Positions 9,044-18,751 of a stretch of 64,000 nucleotides of DNA are shown one piece after another. How positions within the stretch are numbered: position 1 is the first letter of the stretch; every line of letters begins with the position of its first letter. The notes beneath the pieces were generated by a model. The model was not told the DNA's origin, searched no databases, and saw only the letters and a program-made list of their open reading frames with translations. The position numbers and the translations under genes are program-made. Location: the NCBI RefSeq assembly GCF_004001045.1, contig NZ_BIMK01000003.1:248001-312000 (forward strand), in the 5' to 3' direction. Origin of the DNA: Paenibacillus chibensis. Its GTDB lineage: Bacteria > Bacillota > Bacilli > Paenibacillales > Paenibacillaceae.

Positions 9044-10651
9044 CTATTTCACGCTATTGTAGCGTTCATACGCATCCGTACGGATTTTCACCAGCTTATC
9101 CAGTCCCATTTCATTCAGCTTCTTCACGTAGGCATCCCACTGCTCGTCGATGCCGCCTTTGGTGATCCACTGTGCACGGTTCGTTCTCACATAAGTATCG
9201 ATATCGGTCGTCAGCGTCGGCAGCTCCTGGAATTCTTCCGCCGTGTACATGACACTCGGGAACGGCGTCGTGACGTAATCCTTGCCGAGCTTATCGATTT
9301 CAAGCTTCAATCCGTCCCCGTTCGAAGGATCCAGAATGATGTTTTTCTCAAAGCTTGGGCTGACGTATTTCGGACCGAAGTCGCGAACGGAGCTGTCCCA
9401 ATACCAGGCGTCCGCGCTGGTGCCTGCCGGCGGATTCATGAGCGAGTACGTGCCGTCGTCGTTTTTCTTGATGACGGTGCCGATCGCGCCCCAGAAGTTC
9501 TGAATGCTGGCTTCATTGGTATAGAATTGGTCTGCCCAGCGAGCCGCCACTTCCGGCGTTTTGCAGGATGTCGTGATCAACAGCTCGTTGCGTCTGTAGC
9601 TGAGCCCGTTCGGATCACCTACCTGATAACGCTTGCCATCCGGTCCGGAAATCGTCGGAATCGTCTCATATTGATCCTTCCACTTGCCGAACACGGCATC
9701 CGGCGTCCATTGATGGGTGAATCCGACCAGCGGGACATCCGGGTTCTGCTGTTTGGCTGTCAGCATCGTGTTGTCCTGCGTGAACAATTCCTGGTCGATC
9801 AGGCCTTCGGAGAACAATTTATGCGCCCATTTGATTCCCTCTTTATATTCATTAGAAGTCGGATAGTAAACCGGCTTGCCGTCCTGGATCATCATACCTG
9901 TCGCATTCAGGTCCGTAATCCCGAAAGGATTCAGCAAATCCATGCTGATATCGCCGGAGCCGCTGTAGGGAATTTCATCCTTCTTGCCGTTTCCGTTCGG
10001 ATCATTCTCCTTGAAAGCCTTGAGCACGTTGTACAGGTCGTCGAGCGTTTCAGGAGCCTTGAGTCCCAATTTGTCCAGCCAAGTCTTATTGATGACCGGC
10101 TGATTCTGGGTCACGGGGCGGGAAGGCAGCCTTGCCGGCAGCGAATACATTTTCCCATCCGGGAACGTGCTCAGCTTCTTCAGCTCCGGTGACTCCTTCA
10201 TGGCGGCTTTCAAATTCGGCATGTACTGGTCGATATAATCGTCCAGCGGACGGAATGAACTGATATTATTGACGATATCCGAGTCGGAGAAGGCGATATC
10301 GCCGAACACGACATCCGGCATCGTGCCGCTGGCCAGCATGATCGATTTTTGTTCGGCCCAGTCATTGGAGGACATGACCTGCCAATTGATTTTGACATTC
10401 GTTTCTTTTTCCAGATTTTGCAGCCAGGTATTTTTCGTGAATGTATCGCCCATATTGCCCCAGCGCACGGTGAGCACGTTCAGGGTTACCGGGTCCTTAA
10501 CGATCGGCAAGCCTGTTTTGTTAAACGAACCATCGGTTTCCGCGGCTGATTTCCCTTCCTCTTTACTGCCGCCGCAGGCCGTCATGCCTACCAGAAGCGC
10601 AGACACAACGCCGAGCGTCATCAGCAATCTCCCAACTCTTCTTGTTTTCAT
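9044..10651 (-). CDS. Sugar ABC transporter solute-binding lipoprotein (CUT1, LplA type)
   Basis: This 535-residue protein is the extracellular binding component of a carbohydrate importer. It has a lipoprotein signal ending in VGMTAC, which places the lipidated Cys at residue 26, then a Ser/Glu-rich linker and a family 1 solute-binding fold. The segment DPNGNGKKDE (217-226) is the calcium-loop-like motif common to large Paenibacillus binding proteins. The start at 10651 follows AGGGGG by nine bases. It is the third gene of an operon with two permeases; no ATPase is present, as usual for CUT1 systems that share MsmX. The substrate is unknown. Confidence 0.9.
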   Translation of the reverse strand: MKTRRVGRLLMTLGVVSALLVGMTACGGSKEEGKSAAETDGSFNKTGLPIVKDPVTLNVLTVRWGNMGDTFTKNTWLQNLEKETNVKINWQVMSSNDWAEQKSIMLASGTMPDVVFGDIAFSDSDIVNNISSFRPLDDYIDQYMPNLKAAMKESPELKKLSTFPDGKMYSLPARLPSRPVTQNQPVINKTWLDKLGLKAPETLDDLYNVLKAFKENDPNGNGKKDEIPYSGSGDISMDLLNPFGITDLNATGMMIQDGKPVYYPTSNEYKEGIKWAHKLFSEGLIDQELFTQDNTMLTAKQQNPDVPLVGFTHQWTPDAVFGKWKDQYETIPTISGPDGKRYQVGDPNGLSYRRNELLITTSCKTPEVAARWADQFYTNEASIQNFWGAIGTVIKKNDDGTYSLMNPPAGTSADAWYWDSSVRDFGPKYVSPSFEKNIILDPSNGDGLKLEIDKLGKDYVTTPFPSVMYTAEEFQELPTLTTDIDTYVRTNRAQWITKGGIDEQWDAYVKKLNEMGLDKLVKIRTDAYERYNSVK

Positions 10652-10687
10652 TTCCTGATTCCCCCTCATTTGGATTCACAGCATGGA

Positions 10688-11608
10688 TCATTCCTTAACC
10701 GCCCCGATCATCACCCCCTGGTTGAAGTACTTTTGCAAGAACGGATAGATACACATGATCGGTATCGTCGATACGATGATGACGGAATAACGCATCATGT
10801 TGGCAAGCCGCAAAGCAATGTTGGCTGCTTCGCCGCTGCCGAGACTGGACTGCATCTGGTTGGTGATCAGAATGTTGCGCAGAATCAGCTGCAGCGGATA
10901 CAGATTCGGATTTTTCAAATAAATCAAGGCGTTAAAATAAGAATTCCAAAAGCCGACGGCAATCCATAAACCGAGCACAGCGACGATCGCCTTGGAGAGC
11001 GGAAGGACGACGAGAGCATAATATCGCAGGTTGCCGCACCCGTCGATCTGGGCTGCTTCCCATAAATCGCCCGGAATGCTCGTCTGGAAGAAGGTCCTCG
11101 CCACGATGATGTCGTACACCACAACCGAAAACGGAAGCACCATCACCAAAAACGTATTGTACATATGAAAATCACGGATGGTCAGGAATATGGGAATCAA
11201 TCCCCCGCTGAAAAACATCGTAAAGATAAAAAACAGCGATATGAACTGGCGGCCGACCAAATCCTTTCGCGACAGCGCATACGCTGCCGATATGTTAACG
11301 ACAAGGCCAATCAACGTGCCGACGACCGTATACAAAATCGTGTTCCGGTATCCGATCCATATGTTCTCATGCTTCAAAAGCTCCTTATATCCGTCCAGCG
11401 TGAAGCCTTTGGGAAACAGCCATACCTGCCCGTTGCCGACGGCGGAAGGATCGCTGAAGGAGGCAATCACGATAAAATACAGCGGATACACGAGAAGGAT
11501 AAGCAGCAGCACGGCAACGACATACATCGCCACTTCCAGGACGCGGTCGGATGCCCGGTTATTCATTTTGCCTGCCGCGGTATTCGTCACAGCTTCCATC
11601 ATTTGCAT
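10688..11608 (-). CDS. Carbohydrate ABC transporter permease (YtcP/LplC type)
   Basis: The 306-residue membrane protein has six predicted membrane helices and the cytoplasmic EAA loop (WEAAQIDGCGNLRYYALVVL) that docks on the ATPase. The ending QKYFNQGVMIGAVKE is diagnostic of the LplC/YtcP branch of CUT1 permeases. GGAGG lies six bases before the ATG. It lies 36 bp upstream of the binding-protein gene and 15 bp after the first permease, so the three are co-transcribed. Confidence 0.92.
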   Translation of the reverse strand: MQMMEAVTNTAAGKMNNRASDRVLEVAMYVVAVLLLILLVYPLYFIVIASFSDPSAVGNGQVWLFPKGFTLDGYKELLKHENIWIGYRNTILYTVVGTLIGLVVNISAAYALSRKDLVGRQFISLFFIFTMFFSGGLIPIFLTIRDFHMYNTFLVMVLPFSVVVYDIIVARTFFQTSIPGDLWEAAQIDGCGNLRYYALVVLPLSKAIVAVLGLWIAVGFWNSYFNALIYLKNPNLYPLQLILRNILITNQMQSSLGSGEAANIALRLANMMRYSVIIVSTIPIMCIYPFLQKYFNQGVMIGAVKE

Positions 11609-11623
11609 TCAAGCCTCCTTCCG

Positions 11624-12553
11624 CTACCATAGACTGTTGTCGCTGAGCTTTTTCGAAATTTGATTCACGAGAATGAGTAGAACGAAGTTAATCAGGGTGT
11701 TGAACAGATTGATGGCCGAGGAGAAGCTGTACTGGCTGCTTAACAGGCCGATTTTGTACACATACGTGGAGATGACCTCGCTTGACGAAATATTCAAATT
11801 GTTCTGCATCAGATACACCTTCTCGAAGCCTACACCCAGCAGCCCGCCCATCCGGAGAATGAACAGCGTGACCGCCGTCGGCACCAGCATCGGGATATCG
11901 ATATAGCGAATTTTTTGCCAGCGGCTTGCTCCGTCCACCGTTGCCGCTTCATACAGGCTGGGGTCAACCGCAGACAAGGCCGCGATGAAAATGATGCTGT
12001 CCCATCCGGCATGCTGCCACACATCCGACCACACATACACACTGCTGAACAAGCCGGCGGACCCCATCAAATTCGGTGCCTCTGCGCCAAATAAACGGTA
12101 GATGTTCCCGATCAGCCCGCTTCCCGGAGAAAACAGGATCAGCATGAGTCCCACCATGACGACCGTGGAAATAAAATGCGGCATGTAGGTCACCGTCTGA
12201 AACACCCTTTTGAACCGGTTCACCCGCATTTGATTGACCATCAGCGCAAGCATGATCGGAATCGGGAAGGTAACGATGCTGTACAAACTGAGGATCAGCG
12301 TATTTTTGATCGTGATGGAAAACTGATACGAATGAAAGAACTTTTCAAAGTACTTGAATCCCGCCCAGGGGCTTCCCGATATGCCCAGAGCCGGACTGTA
12401 ATCCTTGAATGCGATCACGACGCCGTACATCGGCTTATACGCGAACAATATGAGCAGGATGGTTGCCGGCATCAGCAGTACGTAAAGCCCCCAATTCCTG
12501 CCGATCCTTCCGAACGTCCTCTGCATCGCGCCGCCTGTTTGACCTGTTTTCAA
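11624..12553 (-). CDS. Carbohydrate ABC transporter permease (LplB type), likely TTG start
   Basis: The first gene of the transporter operon encodes a six-helix permease with the LplB-type features FAYKPMYGVVIAFKDY, the EAA loop YEAATVDGASRWQKIRYIDI and the terminal LSDNSLW. I place the start at a TTG (12551-12553) with GGGGGAG five bases upstream, giving 309 residues. The next in-frame ATG at 12526 has a weaker site, and an upstream ATG at 12682 adds a charged extension that does not look coding. It is divergent from the sensor kinase gene. Confidence 0.88.
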   Translation of the reverse strand: MKTGQTGGAMQRTFGRIGRNWGLYVLLMPATILLILFAYKPMYGVVIAFKDYSPALGISGSPWAGFKYFEKFFHSYQFSITIKNTLILSLYSIVTFPIPIMLALMVNQMRVNRFKRVFQTVTYMPHFISTVVMVGLMLILFSPGSGLIGNIYRLFGAEAPNLMGSAGLFSSVYVWSDVWQHAGWDSIIFIAALSAVDPSLYEAATVDGASRWQKIRYIDIPMLVPTAVTLFILRMGGLLGVGFEKVYLMQNNLNISSSEVISTYVYKIGLLSSQYSFSSAINLFNTLINFVLLILVNQISKKLSDNSLW

Positions 12554-12648
12554 ACCGACTCCCCCTTTCCCTTTTTTCTCTGACCCGGTGTCTGAACAAG
12601 TTTCATTATATCTGCCTGCGCCGGGCTTAGGCGGACTTCGTCGCAGCA

Positions 12649-12735
12649 TTATCCGGACCCTCTTATCGCCTGGCCTGTCCATCTCTGGTAATGACTGACA
12701 TTATCCGGACTTTTTGCTGGTACTATCCGGACTTT
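12649..12735. promoter_or_regulatory. Three direct repeats of TATCCGGAC in the divergent ABC/two-component intergenic region
   Basis: Copies of TATCCGGAC begin at 12650, 12702 and 12724. The last two extend to TATCCGGACTTT and are spaced exactly 22 bp, two helical turns. Such tandem direct repeats are the usual target form of AraC-type regulators, and the AraC-type response regulator encoded at 14595 is the obvious candidate. Binding is inferred. Confidence 0.6.
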
Positions 12736-12843
12736 AGGGAAAAAGCATAGATTCGCACATGTTGTTATGGTGAGGGGTTCTATATAATGTATATTAAAGC
12801 GCATTCATTTCATTTTATTGGAAGAGATAAGCGAGGATACCCT

Positions 12844-14577
12844 ATGAGGTTCATACCCAAACGATCAAGCAAACCCTACCCGGTCAAGCATTACGTGAAC
12901 ATTATGCTCTTTATCTTGTTCACCGCGCTGATTCTGGATTTTATCATCAGCTATGCGTCCATCTCGATCGTGAAACAGCAGTCCACCCGCAATTTGAAGG
13001 ATACGGCAGACCTGTACATCAACCGGATCAATCATGACTTCGCTTATATCAACCACTATATGGGATGGACCTTGGCCAATGACGAGATCATGAAAACGAT
13101 GGACACGAACAGCATGCATTCCACCGCATTTCTCAAGTCCAACACGCAGCTTCACCAGCGGTATACCGAGCTTCAGAAAAACTACGGGCAAGAGTACAAT
13201 TTTTTCTTTTATTTAAAGAGCAAGAATTTTTTTCTCAACTGCGCTCCCTTAAGCATCCAATATCCCGATTATCTCGAGCTAAAAAAACAGATCATTTCCT
13301 ACACGGAAGATAAAAATGTTTATGAAAAGTTCTACTCCGACTGGACCCCCGTTCTCGTGAAGGGCAAGTACTACATTATCAACATCGTTCCCTACAATGA
13401 CAGTTATCTGATCTGCCTGATCTCTGCAGATGAGCTGATCCGCCCGCTCAGAGGCATCAATCTCGGCGAGAACGGCTCCGCTTCGCTGGTCAACGTGAAC
13501 CGGGAAAGCATCACCACCCCGATCGGCGTCAGCGAAAAGCAGCTGCAGACTATCCCGGCCAAGCCTGCGATTCTCAGCTTCGTGCAGTCGCAAACGACGG
13601 TCAGCCGCCAGTTCTCCAACGCCTCGTTCCGCGTGCAAATGGTCATCCGGTTCGGAACGTTCGAGAAAATCATGATCGCGCAGCTGCTTATCATTTTACT
13701 GGCTTTCATCATCGCCCTGACGCTATGCGCGGTTATGCTGTACTTCAACAAACGGGTTCTGCGGCCGATTCAGGTCTTCTCCGATAATCTGACGCAGCTT
13801 CAGGAGGACAGCGAGGATCTGGATTTTACAAGCAGCAAAATCATTGAGCTTGAGCAAGCCAACCTGCAGGTTCAACATCTCATCGAGCAAATCCGCACCT
13901 TCAAAATCGATATTTATGAACGCGAGCTGGAGAAACAGCGGATTCAGCTCGACTATATGAAGCTGCAGATCAAGCCTCATTTTTTCCTGAACTGCCTCAC
14001 GAACATTTATAGCATGGCGCAAATGCAGATGTACGCCGAAATTGAGCAGATGGCCTTGTCCACGTCGAGGTATTTCAGGTATATCTTTCAGAACGGGCAG
14101 GATTTTGTCCGGCTCAAGGATGAAATCGAGCATGTGCGGATTTACTTGGATATTCAGCAGCACCGCTACCCCCATGCGTTCACGTACCAGATCGAGGAGC
14201 AGCTGGACACGCAGCAGGTCGGCATCCCCCCGCTCGTGCTTCAGACCTTTATCGAAAATGCGGTCAAATATGCCGTATCCCGGGTCACTGAGGTAAGCAT
14301 TCGCCTGACGGTCAGCCGCACGGCCGAAAAAGAAGCCGACATGGCGGTCATCCATATTACCGATACCGGCCCCGGCTTTAGTCCTCAGATTCTCGAACAG
14401 CTTGCGAGCGGACAGCCGCTCGACCAAAGCGACGGGACGCATATCGGCATCATGAATACCCTGCAGCGCCTGGAGCTTCTCTACCGCCGCAAAGCGCGAG
14501 CCCGTTTCTATAATCTGGCTGAAGGCGGCGCCGGCGTGCTCCTTTACCTGCCGATCCATCCGCCGGAATCTTTGTGA
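12844..14577 (+). CDS. YesM-type sensor histidine kinase
   Basis: The 577-residue membrane kinase has a first helix at about 18-41, an extracellular sensing region to about 277, a second helix at 278-301, a HAMP linker, the His_kinase domain with the phospho-acceptor His379 in KPHFFLNCLTNIYS, and a C-terminal ATPase domain (FIENAVKYAV, DTGPGFSP, GIMNTLQRLELLY). The start at 12844 has GAGGA seven bases upstream; an earlier ATG at 12787 does not. It is paired with the response regulator immediately downstream and divergent from a sugar ABC transporter, the standard arrangement for YesM/YesN control of a CUT1 importer. Confidence 0.93.
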   Translation: MRFIPKRSSKPYPVKHYVNIMLFILFTALILDFIISYASISIVKQQSTRNLKDTADLYINRINHDFAYINHYMGWTLANDEIMKTMDTNSMHSTAFLKSNTQLHQRYTELQKNYGQEYNFFFYLKSKNFFLNCAPLSIQYPDYLELKKQIISYTEDKNVYEKFYSDWTPVLVKGKYYIINIVPYNDSYLICLISADELIRPLRGINLGENGSASLVNVNRESITTPIGVSEKQLQTIPAKPAILSFVQSQTTVSRQFSNASFRVQMVIRFGTFEKIMIAQLLIILLAFIIALTLCAVMLYFNKRVLRPIQVFSDNLTQLQEDSEDLDFTSSKIIELEQANLQVQHLIEQIRTFKIDIYERELEKQRIQLDYMKLQIKPHFFLNCLTNIYSMAQMQMYAEIEQMALSTSRYFRYIFQNGQDFVRLKDEIEHVRIYLDIQQHRYPHAFTYQIEEQLDTQQVGIPPLVLQTFIENAVKYAVSRVTEVSIRLTVSRTAEKEADMAVIHITDTGPGFSPQILEQLASGQPLDQSDGTHIGIMNTLQRLELLYRRKARARFYNLAEGGAGVLLYLPIHPPESL

Positions 14578-14594
14578 AAGGAGGCTACTTTCGA

Positions 14595-16199
14595 ATGAAT
14601 GCATTGCTGGTTGATGACGACTATTTCGTCGTCACGGCGCTGGAGAAAAAGATCGACTGGAAGGCGCTCTCTATTGAAAATATTTTTACTGCCTATAATG
14701 TTTCCCAGGCGCGGGACATCCTGCAGCAGCACCCGGTACATATTCTCATCTGCGATATCGAAATGCCTCAAGGCAGCGGGCTGGAGCTGCTGGCCTGGAT
14801 CCGTCAGGAAGAGTACAGCGTGCAGGCCATATTCCTGACCAACTATGCAGATTTCAATTATGCCCAGAAGGCGATCGAGCTGCAGAGCTTCGATTATTTT
14901 CTCAAGCCGATCGAATTCGATAAGCTAACCCTCATTATCCGCAAAGCCGTGACCAAAGCCAATGAAGAACAAAATATCGAAAAAGCCATCAAGGAAGGAT
15001 TTTTGTGGAAGAAAAACCAGGACAAAATCGTCGAGCATTTCTGGCGCAAGCTGATCACCGGGAAAAGCTTCCCTTCCGATCCGGCCGTCATCGCCCGTAC
15101 CATCGCGGAGCACAATGTGTCGTATCAGATGAGCGATACGTTCCTGCCCATACTCATCAAGGTATTTCCTTATGACGGCAGCCTGGGCAAGGAAGATAAG
15201 GACCTGTTCGATTACGCGCTGCTGAATGTGCTTTATGAGCTGTTTCAAAGCCCTTATTACTCCATTGAAACGATGCTCGAATACAAGGATCACAACTGGA
15301 TTGCGATGTTAAGATGGGACGCTCCGCCAGAGCTGCACCGGATGGAAGAGCTATGCTCCTCATTTATCGAGAAGGCCAACCGTTTTCTCAGATGCGATGC
15401 CTGCTGCAACATAGCGCAGGCTTCCTCCCTTTCGTCCGTTCACCCCGTGATCCGCCAGCTGATCCATATGAACGAGGAAATGATCAACAGCCGCAACCGG
15501 ATTTTTTTCCTGGAACAAGCCAATTATGAGGAAGCCTCCTACATCCCTCCGAACCTGATGCTGCTGGAGGAGCTGCTGGACCAAGCGAATCCGGCCGCAT
15601 TTCTCGAGGAAACCAGCCGGTATCTGCACAGCCTGGTCAACAATCAGTCCATGAATGCGTCGCTGCTTCGCTTGTTCCGGCTGGATCTCGTGCAGCTCGT
15701 CTACTCTTTCCTGAAAAGCAGGGAGATTCAGGTCCACAGACTGTATACCGGCACCATGAATGACCAGTGGTTCATGCAGTCCCTGAATTCCATCGAAGAT
15801 ATGGAGAAATACTTGACCTATCTGGTACACACAGCCATGAAATACCGCGATTTCGCGGAGCAGCCCAAATCCGTGGTTGAAGAGGTTCAGCAGTATATAA
15901 GCAAGCATTACGGAGACGATCTCACCCGAACGAGTCTTGCGGAAATCGTCTTTCTAAACCCGGATTATCTCGCGCGGCTGTTCAAAAGAGAAACCGGTAT
16001 TTCGCTCGGAAACTACATTATCGAAGCGCGCATCGGCATTGCGAAGCAACTGTTAGCCACAACGAATATGTCGGTTCACACCATTGCAGGCAAAGTCGGT
16101 TACTCGAATTATTCCTACTTCTCCAAGCTGTTCAAGCAGGAGACCGGCTGTGCGCCGTACGAATACCGGAATTTACAGCAAACAAACCGTCAACATTAA
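14595..16199 (+). CDS. YesN-type response regulator with AraC DNA-binding domain
   Basis: The 534-residue protein has an N-terminal receiver domain with phospho-acceptor Asp54 in ILICDIEMPQGSG, a long middle linker, and a C-terminal pair of AraC helix-turn-helices (TSLAEIVFLNPDYLARLFKR, then IAGKVGYSNYSYFSKLFKQ). AAAGGAGG lies ten bases before the start at 14595 and overlaps the end of the kinase gene, so the two are translated in series. It probably activates the divergent ABC operon through the TATCCGGAC repeats. Confidence 0.93.
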   Translation: MNALLVDDDYFVVTALEKKIDWKALSIENIFTAYNVSQARDILQQHPVHILICDIEMPQGSGLELLAWIRQEEYSVQAIFLTNYADFNYAQKAIELQSFDYFLKPIEFDKLTLIIRKAVTKANEEQNIEKAIKEGFLWKKNQDKIVEHFWRKLITGKSFPSDPAVIARTIAEHNVSYQMSDTFLPILIKVFPYDGSLGKEDKDLFDYALLNVLYELFQSPYYSIETMLEYKDHNWIAMLRWDAPPELHRMEELCSSFIEKANRFLRCDACCNIAQASSLSSVHPVIRQLIHMNEEMINSRNRIFFLEQANYEEASYIPPNLMLLEELLDQANPAAFLEETSRYLHSLVNNQSMNASLLRLFRLDLVQLVYSFLKSREIQVHRLYTGTMNDQWFMQSLNSIEDMEKYLTYLVHTAMKYRDFAEQPKSVVEEVQQYISKHYGDDLTRTSLAEIVFLNPDYLARLFKRETGISLGNYIIEARIGIAKQLLATTNMSVHTIAGKVGYSNYSYFSKLFKQETGCAPYEYRNLQQTNRQH

Positions 16200-16228
16200 A
16201 AATCCCGAAACCGTATACGGCTTCGGGA
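16198..16228 (-). terminator. Terminator of the DUF817 gene
   Basis: On the minus strand a stem of TCCCGAAGCCG-type pairing (TCCCGAA with TTCGGGA and an inner CCG/CGG) is followed by five T. It lies 34 bp past the DUF817 stop; on the plus side there is no T run for the response regulator gene. Confidence 0.75.
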
Positions 16229-16261
16229 AGGCATGAACCCTGTACCGCCCGGATACGGGGT

Positions 16262-17137
16262 TTAGCCGTTTCGTTGATCGGCAGGGACGCTTCGGGTGAC
16301 CGGGTCCGCAGTCTGCTCGGTTTGCTTCACTTTTTTCAGCTGAGCCACGATAATAATGCTGATTACCACGAGCAGGAACCACGAGCTGATTTTACCGATG
16401 TGCACGAGTCTCCAGGCATGATGCTGGTCCGGATACTGCCATGCCCCGAAAAAGGTCGATATGTTCTCCGCCACCCAGATGAAAAAGCCGATTAGCACAA
16501 AAGAAAGCACGAGCGGCATGCGAAACGTTTTGCCGGCCACATCAAAGTACACGAACGTCCTGAAAAAGATGATCGCCAGAAGCAGCGTGAGCCACCAGCG
16601 CAAATCCCATAAATAATGATGGGTAAAAAAGTTCAGGTAGATCAGAACGCTGATCCCAACCGTCCAATACGCACGCGGCCAGCCTGTGATCCGCAGATTC
16701 ATATGCCGCCATGACTGGCAAATATAGCTGGCTACGCTCGCGTACATAAAGCCGCTGTAGAGAGGCACACCGCCGATTTTACTCCAGCCGTCCTCCGGAT
16801 ACGACCACGAACCCATATGTACTTTATATAATTCCAGCAGCAGTCCGATGATATGGAACATGCAGATGACCTTAAACTCATCCCAGGTTTCCCATTTGAA
16901 TGCGAGCATCAGCGCTTGCGCGAGAATGCATATGATCAAAATGAAATCATACCTTGGCAGACCAGGAATATGAATCAGCTTCGAAGCGGCCAATGTCAGG
17001 AAAATGACGGCCGGAAAGATACAGGAGCGGGCTTCCAGCAAACCGAAAACGATAAATCTATAAAGAGGGCCGACCTGTTTCGTAACCGTCTGCTTCAAAG
17101 GATCACCTACTTTCTTAGGTTCAGGAATTTCTTCCAT
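16262..17137 (-). CDS. DUF817 family integral membrane protein
   Basis: The product has about eight membrane segments and the conserved DUF817 stretches KVHMGSWSYPEDGWSKIGGVP, FFTHHYLWDLRWWL and FGAWQYPDQHHAWRLVHIGK. The function of the family is unknown; the many conserved His, Trp and Asp residues near membrane edges hint at a membrane enzyme. I choose the start at 17137 (MEEIPEPKK) because the longer frame to 17179 would overlap the terminator hairpin of the preceding gene. No strong ribosome binding site is visible, so the start is uncertain. The C-terminus is a charged cytoplasmic tail. Confidence 0.82.
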   Translation of the reverse strand: MEEIPEPKKVGDPLKQTVTKQVGPLYRFIVFGLLEARSCIFPAVIFLTLAASKLIHIPGLPRYDFILIICILAQALMLAFKWETWDEFKVICMFHIIGLLLELYKVHMGSWSYPEDGWSKIGGVPLYSGFMYASVASYICQSWRHMNLRITGWPRAYWTVGISVLIYLNFFTHHYLWDLRWWLTLLLAIIFFRTFVYFDVAGKTFRMPLVLSFVLIGFFIWVAENISTFFGAWQYPDQHHAWRLVHIGKISSWFLLVVISIIIVAQLKKVKQTEQTADPVTRSVPADQRNG

Positions 17138-17164
17138 ATCGTAACACTTATGACCGTAAAATAA

Positions 17165-17200
17165 AATCCGCCATCCCATGTATCCATAGGATGACGGATT
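17165..17200 (-). terminator. Terminator of the secreted-protein gene
   Basis: An imperfect hairpin (AATCCGTCATCC paired with GGATGGCGGATT) is followed on the minus strand by TTTATTTTAC. It lies just after the stop of the gene at 17216-17740. Confidence 0.65.
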
Positions 17201-17215
17201 GTACGATTGCCGGCT

Positions 17216-17740
17216 TTAAGGAATATACTGCTGAACGATTTTCACGACTTTACCGTCCTGAACGGTCAGGTGATACGGAAAATTTTTCATGTCCATCAGC
17301 TTGTCATTGCTCATAATAGCCAGGTATTTATCCAGCGACACCGGCTCATTCCAGTTGATCTGCATTCCCTCGTACGTGCCGTCATGGTCGTAAAGCTGCA
17401 TCAGCACCTTGGCGTCCGGCGCAACGTTGTAGCTTTGGAGAGTATGGTCGTCGTTAATAATGTAATAGCCGTCCGGCGCTCCACCGAGCTCCTCCGCGGC
17501 TTCCTTATCGCGTTCCATGAACTTCTGGTCGGCTGCAGCCCCTTCGTACCACTCGATCGGGTCTGCTTGAATGACCACATGTCCGTTTTCATTGTGCAGC
17601 GATGTTATATAAGCTGTTACTGTGTCCTCGCTCGGAGGAACCGGGGTATATTCCTTATCCGTTCCGACTGCGCTGGCCGATGTCACAAAGCTCAGCAGGG
17701 CGACGATCATGAGGGTAGCAAACAGCGTCAATTTTTTCAT
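17216..17740 (-). CDS. Secreted protein of unknown function
   Basis: The 174-residue product begins with a classical signal peptide (MKKLTLFATLMIVALLSF, cleavage likely after SASA). The mature part is acidic, with TVTAYITSLHNENGHVVIQADPIEWYEG and a repeated theme of short beta strands; it ends KVVKIVQQYIP. I do not recognise the family. The start has AGGAG nine bases upstream. It has its own terminator and stands alone between DUF817 and a HAD phosphatase gene. Confidence 0.75.
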   Translation of the reverse strand: MKKLTLFATLMIVALLSFVTSASAVGTDKEYTPVPPSEDTVTAYITSLHNENGHVVIQADPIEWYEGAAADQKFMERDKEAAEELGGAPDGYYIINDDHTLQSYNVAPDAKVLMQLYDHDGTYEGMQINWNEPVSLDKYLAIMSNDKLMDMKNFPYHLTVQDGKVVKIVQQYIP

Positions 17741-17957
17741 TGAAAATATCTCCTTTATGGACAATGTATTTCATTTCCATATCATCCATTACCCTGCTGA
17801 GTTATTTTCAAACGAGATGATGAAAAAATTATCCCTGAAAACCTCATGGGGGCGCGGTGATCTTATAGCTTTACTATAAATCATCGCCTGCGCCAATTCG
17901 TCACAATAAGGTTACAGCCATATCAAATTGTTGTCATGATCGATGCGCTTTCAGCCC

Positions 17958-18659
17958 TCACGCCCGGTTGCGCTCCAAAATCTCTTTCAGCTCTTCCAGC
18001 TCATGAATTTCATAGGTTGGAACGATGCCGGTCGTATTCGGAAGGCGGCCCGGATTATACCAGCAAGTATCGATGCCCACATTGTTTCCGCCTTGGATAT
18101 CCGAGGTCAAGGAGTCGCCGACCATCAGCATTTTCTCCTTCTCCGCGCTTCCAATTCTGGAAAAAGCATGTTCAAAAATTCCCGGCTGCGGCTTCTGAAA
18201 ACCCGTATCCTCGGACACGATAACCGCTTCGAAGAAATCCTTCAGCTCGGACCGGCCGATCCGACCGACCTGCACCTGCTTGATGCCGTTCGTGATGATC
18301 GCCATGCGGTAACCGTGATCCTTCAAATACAGGCATAGATCCAGCGCCCCTGCCAAAATGAACGCCTGCTCCGAGAGCGATTGAATATATCGGTCGCTGA
18401 TGACGCCCGCGTCTTCATTCAGCCCCTGCTCCACGCAAAATCTTCGGAAGCGTTCCACCTTCAGCTCGGTAGAATTGATCTTTCCCTGCTCCAGCTCCTG
18501 CCACAGCCCGCGGTTAATACGGTTGTAACAGTCCGTGATTGCGACATCCTCGGGGTCAAGCTGCATGCTTGCCAGCACCGCGGACAAGGCGCGGGCTTCG
18601 GACATTTTGAAATCAAACAAAGTTTCGTCGGCGTCTAATAAAATCCATTCGTAAGACAA
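17958..18659 (-). CDS. HAD-family nucleotidase (YjjG/YfnB type)
   Basis: The 233-residue hydrolase has all HAD motifs: DADETLFDF with Asp9 as nucleophile and Asp11 as acid, ITNG for motif II, the Lys in FQKPQPGIF for motif III, and MVGDSLTSDIQGG for motif IV. The form DADETLFDF and the cap pattern fit the YjjG/YfnB group, which removes phosphate from non-canonical pyrimidine nucleotides. The start is a TTG with GGAAGG eight bases upstream. No operon partner is evident. Confidence 0.88.
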   Translation of the reverse strand: MSYEWILLDADETLFDFKMSEARALSAVLASMQLDPEDVAITDCYNRINRGLWQELEQGKINSTELKVERFRRFCVEQGLNEDAGVISDRYIQSLSEQAFILAGALDLCLYLKDHGYRMAIITNGIKQVQVGRIGRSELKDFFEAVIVSEDTGFQKPQPGIFEHAFSRIGSAEKEKMLMVGDSLTSDIQGGNNVGIDTCWYNPGRLPNTTGIVPTYEIHELEELKEILERNRA

Positions 18660-18751
18660 ATCGCAGGCCTTCCTTCTATGTAAATATCCAGGCTGTCATG
18701 TGCCTGTTTCTTCTATTAGTGTAAGTGAAACAGCATTTTTTATCCACCGCG

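Noticed and set aside
9016-9045. Second hairpin (AGCCG ... CGGCT) before the binding-protein stop
   Set aside because: The stem has a bulge and no T run on either side; the hairpin at 8927-8957 is the better candidate.
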